From assembly GCA_002205965.3 (NCBI GenBank), contig NADL03000485.1, positions 434,001 to 498,000 on the forward strand: a DNA stretch of 64,000 nt, given 5' to 3'. A program made the position numbers and the translations under genes. Below, piece after piece: positions 10,098 to 19,450 of this stretch (position 1 is the first letter of the stretch; every line of letters starts with the position of its first letter). Origin of the DNA: Kappaphycus alvarezii. Taxonomy: Eukaryota > Rhodophyta > Florideophyceae > Gigartinales > Solieriaceae. The notes beneath the pieces are model-generated. The model was given only the letters and a program-made list of their open reading frames with translations. It was not told where the DNA came from and did not search any database.

Positions 10098-11294
10098 CCT
10101 TCTTGCGTCTGCCCAAGCCGTGCAACTGCATCCAACGTCAACAGAGCACGGGTCGCCTTGCAACAATTCGCCAATCGGCACAAGGCCCCTGATCCAATTC
10201 ATGTTACCAACCAGTCGTCCATTCTGATACTCAACCTACTAGCCGAATACTGCCGATTTGGAGAAGAAAATGCCTTGAAGAATGACTCCATGGGGGCTCT
10301 CATTCAGGGACTTCGAATCGTATACCAAGAACATGGGCATTTTCAGGCCTGGAACGTGGATGATGAAACTAAAAAAGCGAAAGGAAATCCTTTGGTTTCC
10401 AATCCAGATATTCAGGCGTTGCGACGGGCCCATCGAGTACATTTGTCACGGTATGGAGCTGTTAGTCTAAAGGCAAGGCCAATAACTGCTTCTCAGGTTT
10501 GCAACCATGCAGAAATGTTTTGGTATGGTTCTATGAGAGCTAAAAACGAGGGAATTGATTGCTGTGACGTTCAACTTCATGCCATTATGCTTCTTGGATT
10601 GAATCTCGGTCTACGTTTTGATGAAATTTCTAAGCTACACACAAATCACGTTTCAATGGACTGCGGGAAAATTGTTTTAACCTTGACAGTCGCAATAAAA
10701 AATTCCACAGTGCAGAGAGACTATATTATTCGTGAATGGCCGGGGAATGCCGATCTGAGGTATCCAATTTTAATGGATCTATTCATTGCCGTTTGTACAT
10801 GGCTGTTAGAGCGAGGAGGAGTACCAGGTCCACTTTTCTGTGACATTCGAGAAAACCGCGGCTGTTTGATTGTAAATCCAGGTGTGGCTTTAAGTTCGAA
10901 GAAATTTACTGGTTTTCTGCGTACTCGACTGTTGGAACTAGGTGTCGGTCCAGTAGATGTCACCATGTACACGGGAAACTCTCTGAAGAGGGGCTGTGTT
11001 CAGTTTTATAGGTCTCTTGGCCTACGGGATGAACAGATTATGGAGATAATACAGATGAAAGGCTTTCAAGCGTACTCAAATTACTGCGCTTTGTACAATG
11101 AATGCGCTCCACAAAGCCTGCCACGTTTTCGGAGTGTGTCTGAATATATCGACCACGCAAAAATTATTGACACAGAGCTTAACTGTGTTATGGATGAGGA
11201 TACGCTTGTTGATTTTGAACAAGAGATCCATGGACTTGTCGAACATGTCCCCAGTGATACAGCTCCTCATGATACAGCCGATATGCTGCAGTGA
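10098..11294 (+). CDS. Tyrosine-recombinase/phage-integrase-like protein
   Basis: An uninterrupted frame from the stop at 10095 to TGA at 11292. No ATG precedes the conserved part, so the start lies in an unseen exon, is non-ATG, or has been lost. Counting from the TTG at 10158, the fold of a tyrosine recombinase is visible: GLNLGLRFDEISKL (Arg about 153), a beta-hairpin with IKNSTV (Lys about 181), YTGNSLKRG (about 271-279, where the usual His-x-x-Arg box reads N-S-L-K) and a tail with AYSNYCALYN whose Tyr (about 309) fits the nucleophile. In known families the box His assists catalysis, so its loss suggests weakened or no strand cleavage. The family is not settled: Crypton, DIRS/Ngaro or a domesticated gene are all possible. 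No split direct repeats or reverse transcriptase typical of DIRS were seen beside it. Confidence 0.6.
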   Translation, partial: PSCVCPSRATASNVNRARVALQQFANRHKAPDPIHVTNQSSILILNLLAEYCRFGEENALKNDSMGALIQGLRIVYQEHGHFQAWNVDDETKKAKGNPLVSNPDIQALRRAHRVHLSRYGAVSLKARPITASQVCNHAEMFWYGSMRAKNEGIDCCDVQLHAIMLLGLNLGLRFDEISKLHTNHVSMDCGKIVLTLTVAIKNSTVQRDYIIREWPGNADLRYPILMDLFIAVCTWLLERGGVPGPLFCDIRENRGCLIVNPGVALSSKKFTGFLRTRLLELGVGPVDVTMYTGNSLKRGCVQFYRSLGLRDEQIMEIIQMKGFQAYSNYCALYNECAPQSLPRFRSVSEYIDHAKIIDTELNCVMDEDTLVDFEQEIHGLVEHVPSDTAPHDTADMLQ

Positions 11295-11453
11295 CTGAAT
11301 CAGTACAGCTAACCACAGGGCAGCAATGGAAGTATCGGTTGGGAAGGAAGGTGGAAAGGGTTTCGGTGCTTTACTATTTGAAGATATATTCGACTCTATC
11401 CTCGAGTACTCTAAACAACCGCAATCGTCTCCAAAGCACATTGCGCCAACGCA

Positions 11454-12964
11454 ATGGGGGAGAAACTATGCTCCCTAGGAGATGACCTAAAACCCCTAAA
11501 TGCCTCACCCGTCTCTTCGCAGTTGGTAAGCTGGTCCTTCGGAAAAACGGCCGGCGGGAACCCCGTAATCGCAACAGCGCCTCCGTCCACCGGCTTCTCC
11601 GATCCCGCATCTCCATGGCCCTGGGAGGACGCTAGCAAACGCTCTACTCAGATGCACTTGACGCCTTTGGTTCCCCATTGCCATCCACTTTCTATTCCCA
11701 CCCCTCTCCCACCACCCGCTGCCGCCGCTTTATCCAGCAGGGGGCCCTCACTAAGGCTGTCGCCGCACTCTGCTCTACCACCTCACCGGCACCGGCTACT
11801 CTCCATAACAAATCCCTCCTTGCTTCCCTGCATCCCTCTCCAAGTGTCCCGGTTACCCCAACTCCGCGCCACTTGCTGCCCCCCGCCTTTGTCTTTACGG
11901 AGGCCGAGGTTCTCCGTCAGCTCGCCTTCCTACCACACCACAGCTCTCCGGGCCCTGACGGCCTCCGCCCATCCGTCTTCAAATCCCTCTCCCATGCACC
12001 AGGCGGTGATACCGCAGATCGCTCCGCCCTGTCTCAGCTCACAATCTTTGTGAACTCTGCCGTGGACGGCCGAATCCCAACTGAGCTCCGTCATCTCTTC
12101 GCCGAGGCTACCCCTACTCGGCATCCCAAAGGCCCGCGGCGACAGTCTCCGCCCCGTCGCCATGGGTACCGTTCTCCGACGCTTCATCTGCCGCCTCGTC
12201 GCTCGGCGCTTGTCTACACAACCGACCGTCGTCTCTTATTTCCTTCCTCACCAGCCCGCCGTCGGAGTCCGCCACGGAACAGAGGCCATCATTCATGCGA
12301 CACGGGTTGTCTCCACCCGCCCTGACAGCGCCAGCCTCGTTCTCCTTCAAATTGACGCGTCAAACGCGTTCAACAACATCGAGCGCCACAACATTCTGGT
12401 CGAGACGGCCAAGCATATCCCTGACCTCGCCCGGTTTGTGCACTATTTGTATGGAGGTGATTCCACGCTCATGTTCGGTTCACACATCCTGCACAGTCGC
12501 ACAGGCACCCACCAGGGAGATCCGCTCGGAAGCATCCTGTTCGCCGTTGGCATCCATCCATTGGTCACCCAGCTCTCATCACGCTTTCCCGACATACGCC
12601 TAAACGCTTGGTTCGCCGACGACGGTACCGTCATCGCCCCTGTCAACCTCGCTTCTGAGGTTCTCCGCTTGATCTCAGACAGTGGAAAGCCACCCGGGTT
12701 CTCTATCAACATGGCAAAAACAACGTTATGGCGTTTTGGCGCGGATCACCTCCCCGCGTCCCTTCGGTGTGCCATGCCCTGCACGATACGTCCTCACAAT
12801 TCCGTGACAGTCCTCGGATCCCCAATCGGCACCCCTCAAAGCTGCCAATCTTTTCTTGCCTCCCGCGTACATGCCATTTCCGAGGTTTGGTCGCGCATCT
12901 CCGGACTGAATGACCCTCAACTGGGCTACCAACTACTGAGACACTGTGCCAGTTCCTGCCGCCT
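11454..12964 (+). pseudogene. LINE (family A) ORF, 5' part with reverse transcriptase
   Basis: Non-LTR reverse transcriptase broken by at least two frameshifts (near 11630 and 12120). Recognised blocks in order: SSPGPDGLRPSVFKSL (about 11944-11990), LRPVAMGTVLRRF (fingers), LLQIDASNAFNNIERHNIL (palm, first catalytic Asp, about 12345), GTHQGDPLGSILFA (about 12505), WFADDGTVIA (catalytic FADD box, about 12610) and VTVLGSPIGTPQSC (about 12808). It stops being LINE after ASSCRL at 12964, where the gypsy LTR begins. The family-A continuation resumes at 16284. A proline-rich N-terminal region (from about 11454) has no recognisable domain, and the true 5' end of the element is unclear. Confidence 0.85.
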
Positions 12965-13279
12965 TGTAACAATCAAATAGTTTATGGATTGTTCTACAAG
13001 GTCCTGGATCATTCTGGACATTTGCCAGCAATGAAATTAGCGTGGCAAATACGATTTTTAGATTTTTTTTCGTGTAGTTTTTATATTGCATTGCTGTAAC
13101 GCGTCTCTTTGATGTGTGTTATTTTACATCCATTTAAGGGGGTACAAACCACTATATAAGAGGTCGCAGATGCCGAGTAGCGGCATTAAGAAGCATCAAA
13201 CATTTTTCAACATCGATCAAAGTCAACATTTGAGTTTATTTTAACTGTCTTCCTTTGCCCCAACTACTCTCTCGTTTCA
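12965..13279 (+). repeat. 5' LTR of the gypsy element
   Basis: Starts TGTAACA exactly where LINE similarity ends (12964/12965) and ends TTTCA before a primer-site candidate, giving the canonical TG...CA termini. A TATATAAGAGG promoter-like box is at 13153-13163. There is no 3' LTR partner because the right half was deleted, so the boundaries rest on the LINE breakpoint and on TG/CA. Confidence 0.7.
13153..13163 (+). promoter_or_regulatory. TATA-box candidate in gypsy LTR
   Basis: ACTATATAAGAGG lies about 190 bp into the LTR, the position expected for the U3 promoter that drives the genomic RNA. No experimental support. Confidence 0.4.
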
Positions 13280-13280
13280 C

Positions 13281-13293
13281 TGGTAGCATCGCC
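13281..13293 (+). other. Candidate tRNA primer-binding site
   Basis: TGGTAGCATCGCC begins one base after the LTR end. It starts with TGG, as expected from the CCA tail of a tRNA. Which tRNA would match was not determined; its first eight bases resemble initiator-tRNA(Met)-type sites. Confidence 0.45.
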
Positions 13294-13320
13294 TAGTTGG
13301 CCGAAGGGAGTCGGTTGATA

Positions 13321-13420
13321 CCACGACTGTGGGCTGGAGTGCCAGTCGTTGGTAAGCATCACCTGTGGGCTGGAGTGCCAGGTGAATGCTAGTAGTCTAG
13401 TTCTGCGGGGAGAACTAGAT
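13321..13420 (+). ncRNA. Three consecutive RNA stem-loops in the gypsy leader
   Basis: Stem 1: ACGACTG (13323-13329) pairs with CAGTCGT (13343-13349) around the 13-nt loop TGGGCTGGAGTGC. Stem 2: AGCATCACCTG (13355-13365) pairs with CAGGTGAATGCT (13379-13390, one bulged A) around the identical 13-nt loop. Stem 3: TCTAGTTCT (13396-13404) pairs with AGAACTAGA (13411-13419) around GCGGGG. Different stems holding the same loop point to a conserved RNA fold. By position, between primer site and gag, a packaging or dimerisation role is the natural guess. Confidence 0.7.
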
Positions 13421-13882
13421 AGGCTGGAAGGTATCTTCAATATCTTCGCCTACTTTGATTGTGTTTGTTCTGCGCCGAGTCGCCTACGTATTCTCAAATA
13501 ATCCTCTCGACTATTGGCTGTTAGCTAGGTCGACCGACTGGGAAAAGGGTTCGAGTAACGCGATTCAGGTTTGATCAGGTAGGAGCATCCTCATCGAGTA
13601 GTGTGGAAAGAACTTAGGTTCTGTGATTGAGAAGTACCTTTTGGTCGGCTCGAGATCTTTTCTTATAGGGTAAGGACACCGAAGGGTCTTTATCAAAAGA
13701 CTGGTGGGGATATCCCGAACGGATCTAGATCACCGTAGCTCTCGAGTGTGGGTTACGAAGAGTACTTTATCACTCTCTTGCGGGAAGAGGACCCGTCGCC
13801 GTGGGACGGCTCCCTACAAGTATTGAGTGGATAATAAGTCAAGAGAGAAGAAGTCAAGAGAAGAAAAAGAAGGTTGTTCAAA

Positions 13883-14674
13883 ATGTCGTTGTTAAAGCCG
13901 AATAAGCCAGAGCAGTTCAAGGGCACTAGAGATCGGCTCGTCGTTGAAACATGGTTATATCAGCTCGAACAGTTTCTCTCGCTTGTTCAGATGCAAAATA
14001 CGGATCCTGCACTGAACGATGGAGCTAGGATTATGTACGCTACAACCTTGCTTACGGGCACAGCTGCAAGTTGGTGGTTCATGAAAGTTGCCTCCAATGC
14101 AGTTCCAGATTCTTTTGACGAGTTTGAGAATTTGGTACGAGCTGAGTTTATACCCGCCGACAGTGTTCGACGTGCAAGAGACAAGCTAAGGACATTGCAT
14201 CAGAAGTACTCTGTTGCCGCTTATCTCTCAGAGTTTAGAAATGTGGCTCTGAGCATCCCTGGTATCTCAATGGATGAAATGCTAGATAAGTTTGTCTCTG
14301 GACTTAAGCCACAGGTTAGGCTAGAAGTACTCAAAAGCAATGTTGCGAACGTCGATGAAGCTGCCCGGATAGCTCTGAATGTTGACAATGCTTTACGTGG
14401 ATCTGGGATGTTCTCAAGGTTTGGTGAACAGTCGAGTTATGTTCCAAACCAGGCTCCCGCACCAATGGAGATCGGTAACGTGGAGAAGAGGTACAATCGT
14501 GGTCAAATTCGAAACAGGAATCGTCGATTTGGTCCAGAGATAGAAAGGTTGTACAAGGAGAACCGCTGCTTTGTATGTCACAAAGTAGGTTGCAGGCCAT
14601 GGAAGCATAATGAACGTGAGAAAAAGATTGCATCGAATAATGCTCAAGTTATTGACAATGACTCGGAAAACTAA
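13883..14674 (+). CDS. Gypsy Gag (capsid and nucleocapsid)
   Basis: Intact ORF of 263 codons from the ATG at 13883; the frame extends three codons upstream but without an ATG. The capsid-like part (residues about 5-180) has the retrotransposon-gag pattern: WLYQLEQFLSL, then TGTAASWW, then FDEFENLVRAEF and KLRTLHQK...YLSEFRNV. A basic linker follows (RGQIRNRNRRF), then a zinc knuckle CFVCHKVGCRPWKH, a C-x2-C-x4-C-x4-H variant of the usual CCHC. Such a protein assembles the particle and binds the element RNA. It is separated from pol by a stop and 41 bp, in a different frame, so pol would need reinitiation or recoding. Confidence 0.9.
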   Translation: MSLLKPNKPEQFKGTRDRLVVETWLYQLEQFLSLVQMQNTDPALNDGARIMYATTLLTGTAASWWFMKVASNAVPDSFDEFENLVRAEFIPADSVRRARDKLRTLHQKYSVAAYLSEFRNVALSIPGISMDEMLDKFVSGLKPQVRLEVLKSNVANVDEAARIALNVDNALRGSGMFSRFGEQSSYVPNQAPAPMEIGNVEKRYNRGQIRNRNRRFGPEIERLYKENRCFVCHKVGCRPWKHNEREKKIASNNAQVIDNDSEN

Positions 14675-14715
14675 GAGGTCCGCCGAAAGGAAATAACGCT
14701 CCGGTTGGGCCGAGT

Positions 14716-16283
14716 ATGAGTGACTTTGAATGTCTTGTTGCAGAGGTTAGGCAACTAAGACGAAGTATCCAGAGTCCAGTGTTGAAAGAAGAGATTTGCA
14801 CTGGTGATACCTCTATAGTTGAGAAAAGTCAAGTAAGTCATGCGTTGAGAGTCCCGAAGACTAGTTTGGAGTCCAATACTATCGTTAATTGTCTTGAAGA
14901 CAAAAACCAGATCAGTGAGGAAGATATTCCAGTGGAGGAATTAATTGTACTTGATGGGACACTGAAAGACGTGAAAGTGTCCGTCCTCAAAGACGATGGT
15001 TGTAATACAAACGTAGTATCACGGGATTTCGCAGCTCGGAACAGAGAAAGGTTTCGATTTAAGAATGTCAATGTCACTGTCAATCATTCGAGCAAGAAGT
15101 CAAAGGAAACAGCGTCTGAAGTCATCCTAGAAGCAACATTGAAGATTGGTTCCCATCTGTATACATCCAATTGGGTTGTTGCGAATTGTAGATATGATGT
15201 GCTTCTTGGAATGCCATGGCATGTTACCAACAATCCTGATATCGATTATCAAGAACGGATTGTTAAGGTTGGCAAACACGCGATTCCAATTACTGAAGAT
15301 AATTCGAGGGAACAAGTTAGAGTCACAAGCATTGGAGTTAAGAAATTCCGGAACATGATTAGAAGAAAGAATCATGGGAGAGATTTCAATGTGTATCAAC
15401 TTGTTGATGTGAATGAGTTGAAGTTGGTTAAGCCCTCTGCAATCAAAGACCAAAAGAATGCCAAATTGGAAAAGCTGCTGTTTCGATTTAAGGATGTCTT
15501 CAAAGGGGAACTACCTGCTGGACTACCACCAAAGAGAAGTGTGGATCATGAGATTGAGGTTGAGAAAGGTTCAAAACCACCTCATCGTCCGTTGTTTCAG
15601 TTTTCCCCCGCGGGTTGAAAGCTGCAAAGGAATATGTTGAAGACTAGTTGAGAAAGAAGAAGATCAGGCCAAGTAAATCACTGTATGGATCACCGTTATT
15701 TTTCGTCCAAGAGAAAGACAAGTTGAGAGGAGTGGTCGATTATAGAGCACTTAATCGAGTCACGAAAAGGAACAATGCTCCCTTGCCTAGATCAGATGAG
15801 ATGTTTGATAGGCTAGGCGATGCAAGAGTCTTCTCAAAGTTGGACTTGAAAACTGGTTTCCACCAAATACGGGTGAAGCCAGGGGATGTTGAAAAGACCG
15901 CATTCAATACGAAGTACGGACAGTTTGAATATCTTGTAATGCCGATGGGTTTATGCAACGCTCCTGCTACTTTTCAGTCGCTAATGAACCGTATCTTCTA
16001 CGATTGCATTGATTTATTCATGGTCGTGTATATTGATGATCTTCTGATATTCAGCAAGGATGAAGAAAGCCATGTCAAGCACCTTGATATAGTGCTAAGT
16101 CGCCTGCAAGAACATGAGCTTTATGTTTCTCCAAAGAAATGTGACTTTCTGAAGACAGAGATTGAGTTCTTGGGCTTCATAGTCGGAAAAGATGGTCTTC
16201 GTGTTAATCCAGAGAAAGTTGAGGTTTTGAAGACATGGCTGAAGCCTAAAACGGTGACTGAGATAAGAAGTTTTATTGGCTTA
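14716..16283 (+). pseudogene. Gypsy Pol (protease and reverse transcriptase), frameshifted and truncated
   Basis: Starts at ATG 14716. The protease region has VLKDDGCNTNVVS (DDG in place of the usual DSG or DTG) and VLLGMPWHV. The reverse transcriptase begins near 15480 (FKDVFKGELPAGLPP). A one-base shift in the CCCCC run at 15605-15609 and a TAG at 15645-15647 break the frame. From 15648 the frame is open again with SPLFFVQEKD, RGVVDYRALN, SKLDLKTGFHQIRV, MPMGLCNAPATFQSLMN and VVYIDDLLIFS (catalytic YIDD), then EFLGFIVGKDGLRVNPEKV. It ends at IRSFIGL, where LINE sequence resumes. RNase H and integrase are absent, so it cannot support transposition by itself. Confidence 0.9.
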
Positions 16284-17257
16284 CTTGCTGGCCTCCGCGC
16301 CTCTTCTTCCCCCGGCCTGTCTGACTTCCAGACAACCGCTACTGCTGAGATCACAAAGGCGCTTCGCGCCAAACTTCTCTCTTCCGTCGACCTCTCCTCC
16401 TCCGAAGGGTCCCGGCTACTCCGCCGCATAGTTTCCGTCGCTTCTTCCCACGCCTCACGTCCCTTTCACAACCTCCCGCAGAGCCATCTCGGTACCCGGG
16501 CCGCTCCTGAAGTATGGCGAACCATGGTTTGCCTCCGTCTTGGTGTCCCTATCTTCTCTGGCACACAACTCTGCACCTATTGCGCCGCCGCCCACTTCCG
16601 CACTGTCACCACCCTGGATTCCTACGGACACCATGCCTCTGTCTGTCCCTGCGCCGACGGCTCCATTCGGCGACACAATTGTGTTCGCGACCGCCTCATT
16701 TCCGAGGTATCACGCTTATCAATTGGGATTCGCCCTGTCCGGGAATGGACCTTCCCGCATGACTTGCCCCGACCCTCCAACTCCCGCCGCCGCCTCGACA
16801 TCTACATCGATGATGTCAAGTTCTCTCCCGTCCCGCAGGGCTACGACGTCACTGTCATCAGCCCCCACTCCGCTCCATACGCCCAACAGAGGATTCACAC
16901 GCCACTCGCTGTCCTTACTACATCTGAGCGCGCGAAATCTCTCCGCTATGGCCACCTCTGCGCCGAACTACGTATCGACTTCCACCCGATGGCTTTCGAT
17001 ATATACGGGTCTGCCGGTCCCGGTGCGGAACGAGGTCTGTCGAGAATTGCTGAGTACATCGCTCTACGGAAAGGCAGTAGCCCTGCCTTCGAGCGCGATC
17101 GCTTGTTCACGATTATCAGTTCGCTCATACAACAACGAACTTCTGTCGCGATCAACCGACGACAACTCAACCGTTCCTGCCTCGGATAGATTTTCCCCCT
17201 TTTGAGGGCCGCTAGCCCCCTTTCCTGCTTGGTAAAGTCTTCTTCTTCTTCTTCTTT
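16284..17257 (+). pseudogene. LINE (family A) ORF, 3' part: zinc cluster and restriction-like endonuclease, with TCT tail
   Basis: LINE sequence resumes at CTTGCTGGCC and stays open to TAG at 17187-17189, though with a non-LINE N-terminus. A zinc-binding cluster CTYCAAAHF...GHHASVCPC is followed by an endonuclease-like region: IRRHNCVRDRL, VREWTF (Glu), RRLDIYI (Asp), YDVTVISPHSAPY (Asp). This order (RT, CCHC-like cluster, then E/D-rich core) is that of R2-type non-LTR elements with a restriction-like nuclease. The 3' end is a (TCT)n tract (17238-17257) in place of poly-A. About 330 bp between the reverse transcriptase and this part were lost with the gypsy insertion. Confidence 0.75.
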
Positions 17258-17487
17258 TGTTGTAGTGGGTTGGTCGAAGTAAAGAGATTCGGGTGCGGGA
17301 TGGACGCCGGGGAAAAGGAATGTCAACAAGAAACGAAGGGGTGCGGACGCGTCGCGGGTGCAGGATCCTCGTGCTGGTTTGCGCTGCGCGCGCGTTGGCG
17401 GGCCGCGCATCAGCGGGAGGCGGATGGGGAGGAAGAGGGGAGTTCAATAGTCATCGAGTGCTGTGCAGTACATGAGTTGGGTGATAC

Positions 17488-17660
17488 GTACAGTACAGTA
17501 CTGTACATAATCGTGGTCATGAGCTCAGCCCAGCTGTCTCCACACTCGGGGCTTACAGTTTTACCCTATCCCTGTTCAACAGTACTCTTGGTTACTCAAA
17601 TTAACCTCACGAACCAACAGGATACTTCTCCGAGAGCGTCAGTACAGTACTGTGCTGTTC
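17488..17660. repeat. TACAGTACTGTA-type palindromes
   Basis: A perfect 14-bp palindrome GTACAGTACTGTAC lies at 17493-17506 with an extra GTACA before it. A second CAGTACAGTACTGTGCTG tract lies at about 17640-17657. Part of a motif family seen throughout the window's non-coding DNA. Confidence 0.7.
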
Positions 17661-18674
17661 TGCATATACTGTAATTTACTTTACACTGCAGGACTTTGCA
17701 CAGTGCGCGTATGGACTGCTGACTTCATTGTCAATTGCTGGTGTATGTCAACAGGCGTTGTTAGAGGCTTTCCATAACATTTCCATAATTTTCACAAATT
17801 TATTTAAATGTGGTCGGCCCTCATACAGGTCAGATGAAAGCTGACCCTTACAGAATGGTAAGTCACAAGTGAACATGGCTGGGGAGAAGTATTTGATTGG
17901 GGGCACATCTGTCACGCAGCGATGTTCCCCTCCATATGGGAAATGGGTGCTTCTGCCGTGACACCCCCTCTGCCACTCCATTTGGAGGGGAGCACATTGC
18001 AGCTAATGATTACTTTACGGCCTTGGTATGACAGCTGTCCGCTGCAGGATCCAACTATACCGCTAGCTTACAGCTAACCGGTTGGTCCACGTCGGTCATC
18101 ACCTCCGTCCCACGCAAACTTAACTGCGTTACATTACCACTTTCAGCGTCATCTGCAACTTTTCAGGATGGATACTGTATGTCAGGAGCAGAAAATAGCC
18201 TAGAACCTTATTGGTTCCTCTACCCACCGTGCTCCTTAGGGTTTGGTGCTACCATTACCAAAACAAACCACTTCCCCCATCCACCACTAGATCAGACATC
18301 CTCAGATTCGTGTATTGCAAAACCTTCCTAACCCGCTAAAAGTTCAAAGCTCCTAGTAACCTAATTTCATGCTGACTAGCCTAGCTCATTTGCTGTTCCC
18401 AATCATTCAAAAGCCCCATAGCTTTAAGAAGTTTGCTTTCCCCTGACCTTTCCAACACTAATCGTCGTTCCCCGCAATCATTCCTCACGCATTTCATTCC
18501 GATACTTTCCAACACTCTCACTTCACCCAATCTCTAAAACTCACTCGCAAAAGAACAAACCTACACATATCTAACATCTCCATCACATCACACCCTCAAC
18601 ACAAATTTCCAGTTCTTGGCAATCAGTTTTCCCACATTTGACCTTGCGCAGCTCCTGCATTCACACGAGTTGTA

Positions 18675-18968
18675 ATGGACCCGGTGTTAAACTGCATCCG
18701 TCAAGGACCAAAATTTGTCAACTATTACCAGATATTTGATGCTAACCAGTCTACCAGGCCATCCGAGCAACAGTCACAAAACCATAAATCCCCACGTCAT
18801 TGCTCGCCGATAGGTTGGCTCCGGTTCGACAACTGCTGCATAAAAGGTTCAGCAGATATCACTTCCCGTGTTGTATCATTCTGCCGACTTGCCAAGTACC
18901 AAAGGGCCTTGCCAACCTTACGGAGAAATGAAAATTCTCAGCTGTGCACCAAACCTGCACTTCAGTAA
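18675..18968 (+). CDS. Unassigned 97-codon ORF
   Basis: Starts with ATG (18675) after a pyrimidine-rich, A/C-rich stretch, and ends at TAA 18966. Two Cys and many polar residues; no signal peptide, membrane segment or domain recognised. Could be chance; kept because it has an ATG and a pyrimidine-rich upstream region. Confidence 0.2.
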   Translation: MDPVLNCIRQGPKFVNYYQIFDANQSTRPSEQQSQNHKSPRHCSPIGWLRFDNCCIKGSADITSRVVSFCRLAKYQRALPTLRRNENSQLCTKPALQ

Positions 18969-19450
18969 CAGAAAACCCGGGACAAAGTTATCAGTCCACC
19001 TGACTGCTACAGCCCGCTGTACTCTCTATCACAGTGGAGTCGAGCCTAGTTGTTTTCTCGACTGCCGTTCCGTCCCAATGCCCGTGCATAGGGTTGACTG
19101 AAAACATCACGAAACTCAAGTGTATTCATATACAATCATGACGCTGCTGTTAAAACCCAACAGCCAGTCTTACGCACACGAGCTATCGGACGTAACTTCT
19201 GACATACCACATGCATACAACGTACCCTCCATCCGATTGCTATTCAAATTACGTCCGCCTAGTCCTCTGCAGAGCACAGAAAACGGCTTAGCAACTTTAG
19301 GGTGCTTTTGCAGATATCACCACGCATTGAATTGGGATACGGAAGATTACGACCCACCTTGCCTTGGTTTGGTCTTGAAGCGCCAGGTTGAGTCAGTTAG
19401 TATAACCAGTTTGTCAAGTAAAACATAGTAGCGCAGTTGGCAACGACGTG

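Larger units (their letters stand above)
12965..16283 (+). mobile_element. Ty3/gypsy retrotransposon, 3' half deleted, nested in a LINE
   Basis: The element starts with an LTR, then a primer-site candidate, a structured leader, gag and the first half of pol. It ends inside pol just after the reverse-transcriptase box with the IRSFIGL segment. RNase H, integrase and the 3' LTR are missing. Both flanks are family-A LINE sequence. About 330 bp of LINE, present in the other copy (28454-30092), is also missing at the right junction, so one deletion removed the end of the gypsy element and adjoining LINE DNA. Confidence 0.85.
17258..19450. other. Mostly non-coding stretch with TACAGTACTG repeats
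   Basis: No recognisable gene. TACAG/CTGTA palindromes occur at 17488-17506 and 17640-17660. The 18100-18670 part is C-rich and purine-poor on the plus strand. Short frames at 17270-17674, 17748-17981 (minus) and 19120-19428 have no motif. Confidence 0.4.

Noticed and set aside
11930-12712. Long minus-strand frames
   Set aside because: Antisense to LINE reverse transcriptase with visible FADD box.
13540-13575. GGTTCGAGTAACGC resembling a tRNA B box
   Set aside because: No A box or acceptor stem at tRNA spacing; it is inside the gypsy leader.
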